Position numbers and translations under genes: made by a program. DNA of 64,000 nt from Bog-532 sp963732345 (GTDB taxonomy: Bacteria; Actinomycetota; Actinomycetes; Streptosporangiales; Streptosporangiaceae), in assembly GCA_963732345.1 (NCBI GenBank), contig CAVSZI010000017.1, positions 1-64,000 on the forward strand, written 5' to 3'. Below the pieces are notes generated by a model. It searched no databases. It was not told the DNA's origin and was given only the letters and a program-made list of their open reading frames with translations. Each line of letters starts with the position of its first letter. Within the stretch, counting starts at the first letter, position 1. Below are positions 49,531 through 58,329 of this stretch, piece after piece.

Positions 49531-50943
49531 ACCAGCGACCGCAGGACATGGTCGAGCAGGCCCTTTCGCTGGCGACGTGCGGCGACTGCGTGGTCATCGC
49601 CGACGAGACCTCCACGGCCAACCTGCGCTGGGCCGGGAACACGCTCACCACGAACGGGGTGGCCCGCTCCCGCCGGCTGACCGTAATCGCGATCGACTGG
49701 CGCGGGCCCGGGGCCGCGGTCGGTGTGGTGTCCCGGTCCGGGGTTCATGGCGACGAGGTGGAAGCCATCGTCCGCGCGGCCGAGAAGGAGGCCGCCGAGG
49801 GCTCCCTCGCGGAGGACGCGAGCCCGCTGGTCGACCCGAGCTCAGGTCCGTTCGGGAGCATCATGTCCGGGCGCCCGGGGTGGGACGATCCGGCGGAGAG
49901 CACCGGGATCGGCGTGCTGGAGGGGTTCTCCGGGCAGCTTGGCGACACGCTCCGCGAGGCCAGCTCCAGCGGGCGGAAGCTGTACGGGTACGCCGAGCAC
50001 GAGCTCACGTCGATGTTCCTCGGCACCTCCACCGGCCTGCGGCTGCGGCACGACCAGCCGACGGGCAAGGTTGAACTGAACGCGAAGTCGGATGACCTCA
50101 CCCGGTCGGCGTGGGCGGGCGAGGCGACCCGGGACTTCGCCGACGTGGACGTGGCCGCCCTGGACCGCGGCCTGGCCGAGCGGCTGGAGTGGGCGCGGCG
50201 GCGGGTCGACCTGCCGGCCGGGCGGTATGAGACGCTACTGCCGCCCACGGCCACCGCGGACCTGCTCACCTACCTGTACTGGTCGGCCGGGGCCAAGGAC
50301 GCGCTGGACGGGCGGACCGTGTTCAGCAAGCCCGGCGGCGGCACCCGCGTCGGGGAGCCACTCACCGGCATGCCTGTGACGCTGCGCAGCGACCCATGGC
50401 TGCCCGGGCTCGCCTGCACGCCGTTCATCGTGGCGCACGCCTCCGGCCGCGACTCCTCCGTGTTCGACAACGGCCTGCCGCTGGGCCCGACGGACTGGAT
50501 CCGGCGGGGCGAGCTGGCCGCGCTCACGCAGACCCGGTATTCGGCCCGGCTGTCCGGCCTGCCGGTGACGCCCGCGATCGACAACCTGATCTTCGAGATT
50601 GACGCCCCCGCCGCGCCCAGCATGGCGGAGATGATCGCGCGTACCGGCCGGGGCCTGCTGCTCACCTGCCTGTGGTACATCCGGGAGGTGGACCCGCAGA
50701 CGCTGCTGCTCACCGGGCTGACCCGGGACGGGGTCTACCTGGTGGAGAACGGCGAGGTCACCGGGGCGGTGAACAACTTCCGGTTCAACGAAAGCCCGGT
50801 CGGGATGCTGAGCCTGGCTGGCCGAGGTGGGCGCGTCCGTCGCCGCGCTGCCGCGCGAGTGGGGCGACTACTTCAGCCGCGTGGCGATGCCGCCGATACG
50901 GGTCGAGGGCTTCAACATGTCCTCGGTGAGCCAGGCCAGCTAG
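49527..50943 (+). pseudogene. tldE: TldE/PmbA partner subunit, one +1 frameshift near the end
   Basis: The non-catalytic partner of TldD. The frame from the GTG at 49527 (GGAGGAAGCAGC before it) has TSTANLRWAGNTLTTNGVAR, LYGYAEHELTSMFLGTSTGL, LPAGRYETLLPPTATADLLTY and LTRDGVYLVENGEVTGAVNN. After NESPVGMLSL one extra G (50816-50817) shifts the frame. Without it, the protein ends AEVGASVAALPREWGDYFSR...NMSSVSQAS at the TAG at 50941-50943, as expected for the family. The last 40 residues are therefore affected only if the base is real. Confidence 0.87.
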
Positions 50944-51273
50944 CGCCCAGGGACCGGGCGGACGCCAGTCCCCGACCTGACCTGGCCCTGGCCGGGACCG
51001 GCTGGTGGCGTCCGCAGGTCGCTCATATCCATCAGGCATTCTCCCATGGCAAATCTCGCGAGGACCTCCGGCGCATGCGCAAGAGAGCGGAAGATCCTCG
51101 GCCCGAGGATGTGTGTCCCATCAAGTTACGCCAGGCAGGCATCATAGACCCGCGGAGCAGATGTGAGCCGCCCTCGTGTCAACGAGTAACCGCTCATCGA
51201 TCCCTCACTGCTGTCTGCGCTCAGCGATAGTGGATACTGCTTGCATGGGACTACGGGATGGGACTGTCTAGTT
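50944..51273. other. Intergenic region at the border of the restriction-modification island
   Basis: About 330 bases with no supported gene. GATACT (51233-51238) may be the promoter for the vsr gene. Confidence 0.35.
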
Positions 51274-51738
51274 GTGGCAAGCTCGAAGCTGCCCTATCCA
51301 TCGCCCTCGTCTTCGGCCGCTAGTGCGGCGATGCGCGCGAACCGCAGGGCTGACACCAAGCCTGAGATCAGGCTCAGGTCGGCTCTCCACAGGCTGGGAC
51401 TCCGTTTCCGGAAGGACTATCCCATCGACTTGGGTGGCAGGCGCATTCGGGTGGACCTTGCCTTCCCACGTAAGCGGCTAGTGGTCTTCGTGGACGGGTG
51501 TTTCTGGCATGGCTGCGCAGCCCACTGTCGCATCCCGAAGGCCAATTCTGATTACTGGGTCCCTAAAATCCAGGGCAACGCTGACCGTGACCGGCAGACC
51601 GATCTAAAGCTTGAGCAGTTGGGTTGGAAGGTCCTGCGTATCTGGGAGCATGAGCCGCTTGAGGCCGCAGTCGCTGAGATTTTCGATAGTTTGCCGCCTG
51701 CTATGTCTAACGATCCAGGCGCGGAAGTTCCTCGCTGA
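51274..51738 (+). CDS. vsr: Very short patch repair endonuclease Vsr
   Basis: Vsr nicks DNA at T:G mismatches left by deamination of 5-methylcytosine, so it protects sites methylated by a C5 methyltransferase such as the one 750 bases downstream. The 154-residue protein has the family segments MRANRRADTKPEIRLRSALH, FRKDYPIDLGGRRIRVDLAF (catalytic Asp), VVFVDGCFWHGCAAHCRIPK, SDYWVPKIQGNADRD and LGWKVLRIWEHEP. The Cys/His residues that hold zinc are present. The start at GTG 51274 is a choice; a TTG at 51241 is also in frame. Confidence 0.93.
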   Translation: MASSKLPYPSPSSSAASAAMRANRRADTKPEIRLRSALHRLGLRFRKDYPIDLGGRRIRVDLAFPRKRLVVFVDGCFWHGCAAHCRIPKANSDYWVPKIQGNADRDRQTDLKLEQLGWKVLRIWEHEPLEAAVAEIFDSLPPAMSNDPGAEVPR

Positions 51739-52077
51739 GAACCTCACCCATAAGTTCGACCCGCCCAGGCAGCATGGGGATTCCCGCAATACCTGCCTTC
51801 GCCCAGCTCTTAAAGAAGTGGTGCTCCCTGTACTCGTCTTGCCCCGGACCGGGAAAAGCTATCAATCCTCCTACTACCATCCTCTTCTTAGGCTGATGGG
51901 GTGCGATGATGGCGTCCCGGTACCTGTGCAGGACGTTAATGTCCTCTTCCTCGGGACCTGGCATCCCGTATCTATCAAGGTAACGGGAAGTTCTCCGATT
52001 TCACAAACAGAGCCATATACCGATAGCGAGTTGTCACCGTAAGAGATCGTTAGCAGTGGCCGCGGTCTATCCATCAC
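51707..52077 (-). pseudogene. Probable remnant of a restriction-type nuclease (DUF2357-like)
   Basis: Two overlapping frames look like one C-terminal nuclease domain broken by a base change. The upstream frame gives RPRPLLTISYGDNSLSVYGS...LPVTLIDT. The downstream frame gives EEEDINVLHRYRDAIIAPHQ and RMVVGGLIAFPGPGQDEYRE, ending LGEVLSEELPRLDR-like. A DINxxHxYRDAI segment is typical of DUF2357/PD-(D/E)XK restriction nucleases, but the expected catalytic Asp-x-Lys is not seen. It lies between vsr and the methyltransferase on the opposite strand. The assignment is tentative. Confidence 0.45.
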
Positions 52078-52445
52078 CAGAAACCAAAATATCCCAGCGT
52101 GATTAGCTGTTCAATCATTGAGACGACCTTCTCAAGGGAGCGAGGGTACCTGGCCTCCGGCAATCTGTCACGAAGCGCGTCGATATCCTCCTCGGCTGGA
52201 GGTTCGTCGCCGATGAGCACACCTGCGAGGCCGCGTAGATACTGCGTCATACCAGGCGCCGACCCCTGGAGCTTGGGGAGGATCATTGAACGCACCCCAG
52301 CGTCGATGACATCATCCTGGCTCAGGAATTCCCTGAGACCCATGCTTTTCCAGAGCGAGAGCGCGATCAGGAGACCGTCTCGCTGCCGGGTATCCCAGCG
52401 GATACCCAATAGGCGTGGTGTTTTGTCCCTGTTACCGCGCGCCAC
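52074..52445 (-). CDS. Hypothetical protein upstream of the nuclease remnant
   Basis: A 123-residue protein beginning MARGNRDKTPRLLGIRWDTR, with RDGLLIALSLWKSMGLREFL and PRSLEKVVSMIEQLITLGYF. Its stop overlaps the start of the next minus-strand frame. It is divergent from the methyltransferase gene. It could be a control protein or part of the restriction unit. I do not recognise a family. Confidence 0.55.
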   Translation of the reverse strand: MARGNRDKTPRLLGIRWDTRQRDGLLIALSLWKSMGLREFLSQDDVIDAGVRSMILPKLQGSAPGMTQYLRGLAGVLIGDEPPAEEDIDALRDRLPEARYPRSLEKVVSMIEQLITLGYFGFW

Positions 52446-52483
52446 TAGGGTCAGTTACACCCGTGTAGTTCTAGGAGGTGCCG

Positions 52484-53608
52484 ATGAGTGCAGACAGCCT
52501 TCCAGGCGGAGGAGTGGGAAGCTCTGCTTCGTGGCCGACTGCGCTCTCTTTGTTCTCTGGCGCTGGTGGGATGGACCTTGGAGTGAAGCAGGCCGGCTTC
52601 AAGATCCTCGCCGCCATCGAGATCGATCCTCACTGCTGCGAGACCCTCCGATCTAACTTCAGCCCGGAGTCCCGCGTCATCGAGTCGGACGTGCTCTCTG
52701 TTGATCCCTACGCTCTCCGGGATGAGCTGGGCCTACGTGAAGGCGACCTCGATCTGTTGTGCGGTGGGCCTCCCTGCCAGCCCTTCTCCCAGATCGGTCG
52801 GCGGGGCGGCTTGGACGACCCACGGGCTGAGCTGCTGTTTGAGATGGCTCGCTTTGCCGAAGCATTGAAGCCAAAGGCGATCTTCATGGAGCAGGTCAAG
52901 GGCGTCTTGACCGCACCCGGAGCGGACGGGGAGAGCGGCAGCATGTTCGCCGAACTCGTGCGGCGGCTAGAGACGCTCGGTTACGTCGTCGAACCAAGGA
53001 TCCTCAACTCCGCTGATTACGGTGTCGCCCAGCGCCGCGAGAGACTTATCCTCGTAGCCGTGATGGAAGGCCTGTCGTTCTCGTTCCCAGAGGCAACCCA
53101 CACCACGCCCGTTTCCGTCGGTCAAGCCCTTAACAACCTGCCTCTTACGCCACCGATTGTCAACGACCACCCCGTTGCTGACAGTCATGTTGACGTAACG
53201 CCCGACGGGCAGCGACGACGTATGCACGATGTTCCAGAAGGTCAGTGGCTGGCTGCGCAACTGCACCTGCCAGTAGAAGTCCGGCAGACTCTCAAACGAA
53301 AGGACACCACGAAATTCCGGCGCCTCTCCCGGTCAGAGCCTTCACTGACACTACGCTGCGGTGAGATCTTCTTCCATCCGCTGGAAGACCGATACCTCAC
53401 TCCCCGTGAATACATGCGTTTGCACGGGTTCCCTGACAGTCACATGCTTAAGGGACCTGTTCGGAGCCGTTCCGGGCAAGCCAAGAACCTCGACCAGCAC
53501 AGACAGGTCGCAAACTCGGTTCCGCCACCAGTCGCCAGGGTGGTCGCGAACCAAATCCGGCAAGCGCTAAGCCAGCGGCAGCAGGACGAAGCCCGCATGG
53601 ATGGCTAG
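52484..53608 (+). CDS. C5-cytosine DNA methyltransferase
   Basis: A 374-residue type II C5 methyltransferase. The motifs in order are I LSLFSGAGGMDLGVKQAGF, IV GGPPCQPFSQIGRRGG with the catalytic Cys, VI at FMEQVKGVL, VIII GVAQRRERLILVA, and IX/X RSEPSLTLRCGE, LTPREYMRLHGFP and QVANSVPPPVARVVA. Motif VI reads Glu-Gln-Val where Glu-Asn-Val is usual; the catalytic Glu is kept. The ATG at 52484 follows AGGAGG. Specificity cannot be read from sequence. Vsr upstream fits a C5 enzyme. Confidence 0.95.
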   Translation: MSADSLPGGGVGSSASWPTALSLFSGAGGMDLGVKQAGFKILAAIEIDPHCCETLRSNFSPESRVIESDVLSVDPYALRDELGLREGDLDLLCGGPPCQPFSQIGRRGGLDDPRAELLFEMARFAEALKPKAIFMEQVKGVLTAPGADGESGSMFAELVRRLETLGYVVEPRILNSADYGVAQRRERLILVAVMEGLSFSFPEATHTTPVSVGQALNNLPLTPPIVNDHPVADSHVDVTPDGQRRRMHDVPEGQWLAAQLHLPVEVRQTLKRKDTTKFRRLSRSEPSLTLRCGEIFFHPLEDRYLTPREYMRLHGFPDSHMLKGPVRSRSGQAKNLDQHRQVANSVPPPVARVVANQIRQALSQRQQDEARMDG

Positions 53609-53915
53609 GATGTCCGACATCTTGCACGCTCCCGGCTCTTCTAACGCCGAGTTCGCAGCGGAACAGGACCAAGCGGCCGGTGACCGTGATGTCCGCAAGA
53701 TTCGCTTGAAGGATGGCCGTCAATCGCTGGCCTCTGTCCGCTTGATACGCGTGAAGCATTCGTACGGCATTTACGCTTACCTGCGATACCGTGCTCACGG
53801 AAAAACTCATAATGAATATGTATGTGCTGTAAAAGCGTCTAATCGTGCTGAAGCTCTAAGGCTCGCATGGACCATCGCCCGGGAAAAGGGAATGCTGGAT
53901 CAGGCTAATCGTTGA
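53601..53915 (+). CDS. Hypothetical protein overlapping the methyltransferase end
   Basis: A 104-residue protein whose ATG (53601) lies inside the last codons of the methyltransferase, ATGGCTAG. It reads KIRLKDGRQSLASVRLIRVK, then SYGIYAYLRYRAHGKTHNEY and a helical end. The overlap suggests coupled expression. It could be a DNA-binding accessory of the modification system; the family is not recognised. Confidence 0.55.
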   Translation: MARMSDILHAPGSSNAEFAAEQDQAAGDRDVRKIRLKDGRQSLASVRLIRVKHSYGIYAYLRYRAHGKTHNEYVCAVKASNRAEALRLAWTIAREKGMLDQANR

Positions 53916-54010
53916 AGTCGTGCTTGGACTCGGTCGGGCCTTAGAGGCTTAAAGCTAGTGTTACCACGGAAGCATGATCATCAGGAAGCCACGGGCACGT
54001 GTGTCAGGAT

Positions 54011-54240
54011 ATGGCGTCGCGGCTGTTCGCGCTGGAGGGCCCGGAGGTCGCGGAGGTCGATGACGAGCCCGGCGGTGGCCGGACGGTGTGGGTGGTGACG
54101 GCGGACCCGGGCGCGCGGGTGTGCCCGGTATGCGAGACGGCGTCGGAGCATGTCAGGGAGCAGGTGGTGACGCTCTTGGGGCAGGTGGAGGGCCGCACCG
54201 CCGATGACGCCGCCTGGTGGCCGCACCGGCCGCTGCGGAC
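54011..54240 (+). pseudogene. ISL3-type transposase N-terminal relic
   Basis: RLFALEGPEVAEVDDEPGGG, VWVVTADPGARVCPVCETAS and EHVREQVVT match the N-terminal zinc-finger region of ISL3-family transposases (CPxC then Lys/Arg-Glu-x-Val-Thr). The sequence loses similarity after that and runs in frame into the DUF3099 gene. No DDE domain or inverted repeats are seen. Confidence 0.6.
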
Positions 54241-54280
54241 CCGGGTGCGTGTTCGCGCGGGGCAGGGATACCTTGGAAAG

Positions 54281-54649
54281 ATGAGGATCGCAGGGCGTGA
54301 CCACAACCGAAACGTTCCATTGGTCACGCAGGCCCGCCGCCCGATGTCCGAGGACATCGCCTACCGGCAGCGCAGGTACCTCATCATGATGTCCTTCCGC
54401 GCCATCTGCTTTGGTATCACGATCCTCTTGTTCCTCAACCACTTCGGGTGGCTCGCCGCTATACCCGCCGTCTTCGCGATTTTCATCCCGTACGTTGCGG
54501 TCGTTTTTGCCAACGGGGGGCGTGAGCCTGACAACGTTCGTGGATTCATGGAGTATCGGCCAAACCTGCCGGAACGACACAGTCCGCCTGGTCAGACTAG
54601 CTCGGGAACCGGACATCAGAGCGCTGGCGACCCGTCCGCACACAGTTAA
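54281..54649 (+). CDS. DUF3099 membrane protein
   Basis: A 122-residue protein with the DUF3099 core VTQARRPMSEDIAYRQRRYL, two membrane segments (RAICFGITILLFLNHFGWLA and AAIPAVFAIFIPYVAVVFAN) and the conserved end GGREPDN. The ATG at 54281 has GGAAAG just upstream. An ISL3 relic is joined in frame ahead of it, so an element inserted close to its promoter. The function is unknown. Confidence 0.8.
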   Translation: MRIAGRDHNRNVPLVTQARRPMSEDIAYRQRRYLIMMSFRAICFGITILLFLNHFGWLAAIPAVFAIFIPYVAVVFANGGREPDNVRGFMEYRPNLPERHSPPGQTSSGTGHQSAGDPSAHS

Positions 54650-54861
54650 CGCGCGACCTAGACGCGACATAGCCGCACGGTTCCGCACTTCTCCCGGGAT
54701 GCGCTCGTAATTGGGTCTTGACACGTACCGGGGGGTTTCCGTGTAGCATTCATATCGGTGCTCTGGTCCCCCGTCGGAGCACCACTGCCGGCGTTCCGGG
54801 CCCCCGTCGGAACGCCGATGAATGCGACGCCGGGTGGTTTGCCCCCGTAGCCACCCGGCGT
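54650..54861. other. Intergenic region before the tandem array
   Basis: It contains imperfect repeats of CCCCGTCGGA(A/G)C (near 54765 and 54805) leading into the 106-bp array. No gene is seen. Confidence 0.4.
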
Positions 54862-55318
54862 CGCCCCATGCTCGGACCCTCCGGGTCCTTCGGGGTGGCT
54901 CGCAGTATCTGCCCGGGGGGCGACCCCCCGGACCCCCCGGGGGCGACCCCGGCGGCGACCCCCCGGTCGCCCCATGCTCGGACCCTCCGGGTCCTTCGGG
55001 GTGGCTCGCAGTATCTGCCCGGGGGGCGACCCCCCGGACCCCCCGGGGGCGACCCCGGCGGCGACCCCCCGGTCGCCCCATGCTCGGACCCTCCGGGTCC
55101 TTCGGGGTGGCTCGCAGTATCTGCCCGGGGGGCGACCCCCCGGACCCCCCGGGGGCGACCCCGGCGGCGACCCCCCGGTCGCCCCATGCTCGGACCCTCC
55201 GGGTCCTTCGGGGTGGCTCGCAGTATCTGCCCGGGGGGCGACCCCCCGGACCCCCCGGGAGGCCCCATGCTCGGACCCTCCGGGTCCTTCGGGGTGGCTC
55301 GCAGTATCTGCCCGGGAC
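54862..55318. repeat. 106-bp tandem repeat array (four full units and one short unit)
   Basis: The unit begins CGCCCCATGCTCGGACCCTC. Units start at 54862, 54968, 55074 and 55180, essentially identical and 106 bases apart. A fifth begins at 55262 after a unit shortened by about 25 bases. Each unit holds a GGACCC-TCC-GGGTCC hairpin and a CCGGGGGGCGACCCCCCGG-like inverted repeat. Because 106 is not a multiple of three, no protein frame is kept; the long frames through it are artefacts. It ends 8 bases before the stop of the ABC permease gene. Confidence 0.95.
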
Positions 55319-55326
55319 GAGACGGA

Positions 55327-56238
55327 TCACTCCGCCTTGCTGAACTCGGCGATGGCTATGCCGACCATGCCGACGCCCATGACCGCGACGATGCCCAGGG
55401 AAAGGCCGACAGGCACGACCCAGCCGCCCCAGGAGATGCCCGGGGCCAGCGCGCGCAGTTCCGCGGGGCTGAGGTTGAGGTGGCTGAAGACCGCCCGGCG
55501 CATCGGGGCGACGATATAGGTCAGCGGGTCGATCCTGGTCAGCACCGTCAGCCAGGCCGGCAGCCCGTTCAGCGGGTAGAGCGCGCCGGACAGGAAGAAC
55601 AGCGGCAGGACCAGCATCTGGGTGAGCGCCATGAAGGCCTGGAACTGCTTGATCCGCGCGGCCATCATCACACCGAACGCGGTGAGCGTGAACGACAGCA
55701 GCAGCAGCTCGCCGATGAGTGTGATGATCAGGACCGGGTTGTACGGCACGTCGGCCAGGCCGGCCAGAGCCAGGACGATGATGCCCTGGAAGGTGGCCAC
55801 GGTCGCGCCGCCCAGACATTTGCCGAGCACGATCGCGCCCCGGTTGACCGGAGCGACCAGCATCTCGCGCAGGAACCCGAACTCGCGGTCCCAGACGATC
55901 GAGCCGGCCGAGAAGATCGCCGTGAAGAGGACCCCCATGGCGACCACACCCGGGTAGATGAAGGTCTTGAAGCTCACGCCCGGCGGCAGGCCGCGCCCGG
56001 CGAGCGAGCCCAGTCCCGTCCCGAGCACGAAAAGGAAGAGCACGGGCTGGATGAGCGCCGTGATCATGCGTAGCCGGTCGGTGCGGAACCTGATCAGCTC
56101 ACGGCGCCAGACGATGCCGATCGCGCGCAGATCCTGGCGGAGTCCCTTCTCGGGTACGGCGACCCTGATGGTGTCGGTGAGGGATGTGCCGGCCGACGGG
56201 GCGGCCGCTTCGGTGGTCGAGGTAGCCATCTCTCTCAT
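55327..56238 (-). CDS. ABC-2 type exporter permease (DrrB-like)
   Basis: A 303-residue membrane protein with six predicted segments. The family landmarks are ELIRFRTDRLRMITALIQPVLFLFVLGTGL, the IFSAGSIVWDREFGFLREMLVAPVNR loop and LPLFFLSGALYPLNGLP. DrrB-type permeases export drugs or lipids. The ATG at 56238 overlaps the ATPase stop (ATGA); an ATG three codons later (56229) is an alternative. It is co-transcribed with the ATPase and PadR genes. Confidence 0.92.
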   Translation of the reverse strand: MREMATSTTEAAAPSAGTSLTDTIRVAVPEKGLRQDLRAIGIVWRRELIRFRTDRLRMITALIQPVLFLFVLGTGLGSLAGRGLPPGVSFKTFIYPGVVAMGVLFTAIFSAGSIVWDREFGFLREMLVAPVNRGAIVLGKCLGGATVATFQGIIVLALAGLADVPYNPVLIITLIGELLLLSFTLTAFGVMMAARIKQFQAFMALTQMLVLPLFFLSGALYPLNGLPAWLTVLTRIDPLTYIVAPMRRAVFSHLNLSPAELRALAPGISWGGWVVPVGLSLGIVAVMGVGMVGIAIAEFSKAE

Positions 56239-57284
56239 CGCCTCCTGCCGAAGCGCTGCGCCATGGCCCGCATAGCGTCCGCGCTGCTGGCTTCGGTGTC
56301 GCGGATCGTCCGCCCGGTGTAATTCATGAATACGTCGTCCAGCGAGGGCCGGGCCACGCTGACCGAGCGGATGGACACGTCCAGCTCGGCGAACAGCCGG
56401 GGCACGAACTCCTCGCCCGACTCCACCGAGAAGGTGACGAGCCCTTCATGGATGGCGGCGTCGATGCTGAACCGGTCCTTCAGCTCCGCAATCGCCGCCT
56501 GGTCGTCTGCCGTGCTGATCTGCACGCGGTCCTTGCCGACGCTGGCCTTGAGCGCCTCGGGAGTGTCGATCGCGACGATCTTGCCCTGATCGATGATGGC
56601 GATCCGGTCGCAGTGCTCCGCCTCATCCATGTAGTGCGTGGTGAGGAAGATGGTGATGTCTTCGCGCTGCTTCAGTTCGTTGATGTACCGCCAGATTGAC
56701 GAGCGGGTCTGCGGGTCGAGCCCGACGGTCGGCTCGTCCAGGAAGAGCACGTGCGGTGCGTGCAGCAGGCCGCGCGCGATCTCCAGCCGGCGCTGCATGC
56801 CGCCCGAGTAGGTGCTGACCTTGCTCTCGCGCCGGTCCCACAGGCCCACCATGTCCAGGACCTGGCGCATCCGGGGCGCGACCGCGGCCCTGGGGACGCC
56901 GTACAGGTCGGCGTGAAAGCGCAGGTTCTGCTCACCGGTCAGGTACGTGTCGAGCGTCGTGTCCTGGAACACCAGCCCGATGTTGCGGCGGACGGTGTCC
57001 CGTTCGGTGACGACGTCGTGCCCGGCCACGACGGCCCGGCCCGACGTCGGGCGCACCAGGGTGCACAGGATGCTGATGGTGGTCGACTTGCCGGCTCCGT
57101 TCGGCCCGAGAAAGCCGAACGTCTCCCCCGTCGCCACCTCGAAGTTGATGCCCCGGACGGCCTCGATGTCGCCGTACCGTTTGGTCAGCTCACTGACCGC
57201 TATCGCCGTGCTCCGGCCGGGGCCGGAATGGGCCGGGCCGGGGCGCGCGGAGCCCCCGGCTCCCGCGCCGGTCTGTACCGCCAC
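56235..57284 (-). CDS. ABC exporter ATPase (DrrA-like)
   Basis: A 349-residue ATPase with Walker A GPNGAGKST, Q-loop VFQDTTLD, signature YSGGMQRRLEIARGL, Walker B HVLFLDEPTVGLD and the H-loop in LTTHYMDEAEHCD. The C-terminal DrrA-type extension (IRSVSVARPSLDDVFMNYTG) is present. The GTG at 57284 has GGGAGG about 9 bases upstream. It partners the permease immediately downstream. The substrate is not evident. Confidence 0.94.
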   Translation of the reverse strand: MAVQTGAGAGGSARPGPAHSGPGRSTAIAVSELTKRYGDIEAVRGINFEVATGETFGFLGPNGAGKSTTISILCTLVRPTSGRAVVAGHDVVTERDTVRRNIGLVFQDTTLDTYLTGEQNLRFHADLYGVPRAAVAPRMRQVLDMVGLWDRRESKVSTYSGGMQRRLEIARGLLHAPHVLFLDEPTVGLDPQTRSSIWRYINELKQREDITIFLTTHYMDEAEHCDRIAIIDQGKIVAIDTPEALKASVGKDRVQISTADDQAAIAELKDRFSIDAAIHEGLVTFSVESGEEFVPRLFAELDVSIRSVSVARPSLDDVFMNYTGRTIRDTEASSADAMRAMAQRFGRRR

Positions 57285-57479
57285 GTGCCGCGCCTCCCTC
57301 TACGAACCTCTCATCCGAGCGTAATCGCCTCTGCCGAGCCGGACGGCGGCCACTGAGCCTGGCGGCCAGGGCGCTAACAGCGGGCCGCGGTCCGCACCCG
57401 GTGCGGGTGCGGGCCGCGGCGGCGCGAATCCCGGCGGCGGCTGCTGCCCGTATGGCCGAGCGGCGCGCTAGTCCGCGCG

Positions 57480-58097
57480 TCACTGCTGGGAGCCGCCTGC
57501 TCCGGCCTCGTCATCGGCGGCGAGGATCCGGTAAAGGGCGCGGCGGGTGTCGGTGAGGACCTTGCCGGCCTCCTTCACCTGCGCCGCGGAGCCAGCCTGC
57601 CCCACCTGGGTCACGGCCATGATCACCTGGCGGATCAGCCCGCGCAGTTCGACTTCCGCGTCGTCCACGCTGCCGGTCACCGCGTCCCATGACGCGCTGA
57701 GCTCGTCGGCGTGCGATTCGGCGTAGGACTGGCCCTCGTCGGTCAGCCCGAACGCCTTACGGCCGCTCTCGCTGGTCTCGGCGCGGATCAGGCCCTCGTC
57801 CTCCAGCTGCTGGAGCGCCGGGTAGACGGACCCGGGACTCGGGCGCCATACGCCGTCCGTGCGCTCGCTGATCTCCTGGATGATCTGGTAGCCGTTGCGG
57901 GGGCCTTCGGCCAGCAGCGAAAGCGCCGCCGCCCGGACGTCGCCCCGACGTACCCGTGGTCCGCGAGCGAACCTCGGGCCGCCGAACGGGCCGCCCCGCA
58001 TCATCATTTCCGGCGGCGGGCCACCCCAGCCACCGCGCTTGGGGCCGCGTCCGCGACCCCGGTGCCCGCCTCTGCGGGCCCACTCTTCTTCGTGCAT
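57480..58097 (-). CDS. PadR-family transcriptional regulator
   Basis: A 205-residue regulator. After a basic Gly/Arg-rich N-terminus comes the PadR winged helix: VRAAALSLLAEGPRNGYQII, SPGSVYPALQQLEDEGLIRA and GRKAFGLTDEGQ. A helical dimerisation domain follows. PadR proteins often repress the exporter next to them. It is upstream of and co-oriented with the DrrAB-like genes (195-base gap). The ATG at 58097 follows AAGGAG. The upstream CTAGATAG/CTAGCTAG pair is its likely operator. Confidence 0.92.
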   Translation of the reverse strand: MHEEEWARRGGHRGRGRGPKRGGWGGPPPEMMMRGGPFGGPRFARGPRVRRGDVRAAALSLLAEGPRNGYQIIQEISERTDGVWRPSPGSVYPALQQLEDEGLIRAETSESGRKAFGLTDEGQSYAESHADELSASWDAVTGSVDDAEVELRGLIRQVIMAVTQVGQAGSAAQVKEAGKVLTDTRRALYRILAADDEAGAGGSQQ

Positions 58098-58169
58098 TGC
58101 GTGTACTCCTTCGATGTTTCTGTTGCCTGCGCTGGACGCAGGGCCTGGTCCGGCATACCTACGGACCAT

Positions 58170-58197
58170 CTAGATAGCCCCATTACTGTCTAGCTAG
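58170..58197. promoter_or_regulatory. Probable PadR operator
   Basis: CTAGATAG (58170-58177) and the palindrome CTAGCTAG (58190-58197) have starts exactly 20 bases (two helical turns) apart, in an A/T-rich patch upstream of padR. TTGACC (minus strand, 58203-58198) could be a -35. Confidence 0.5.
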
Positions 58198-58329
58198 GTC
58201 AAAGATATATCGATAGCGTGCGCAACGCAAGTCCGTACGGCGCCCGGTGGGTTCCAGTGGGCTCCGGAGGGTGGACACGCCGCACGCCGCTGGACACGCC
58301 GCAGGCGCGGGTGGCGTCAGACTGAGGGT

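Noticed and set aside
54862..55318. CRISPR array
   Set aside because: The whole 106-bp unit repeats with no unique spacers, and no cas genes are present.
53981..55819. Long minus-strand frame with Gly/Pro/Arg repeats
   Set aside because: It is a read-through of the 106-bp non-coding array and overlaps the permease gene out of frame.
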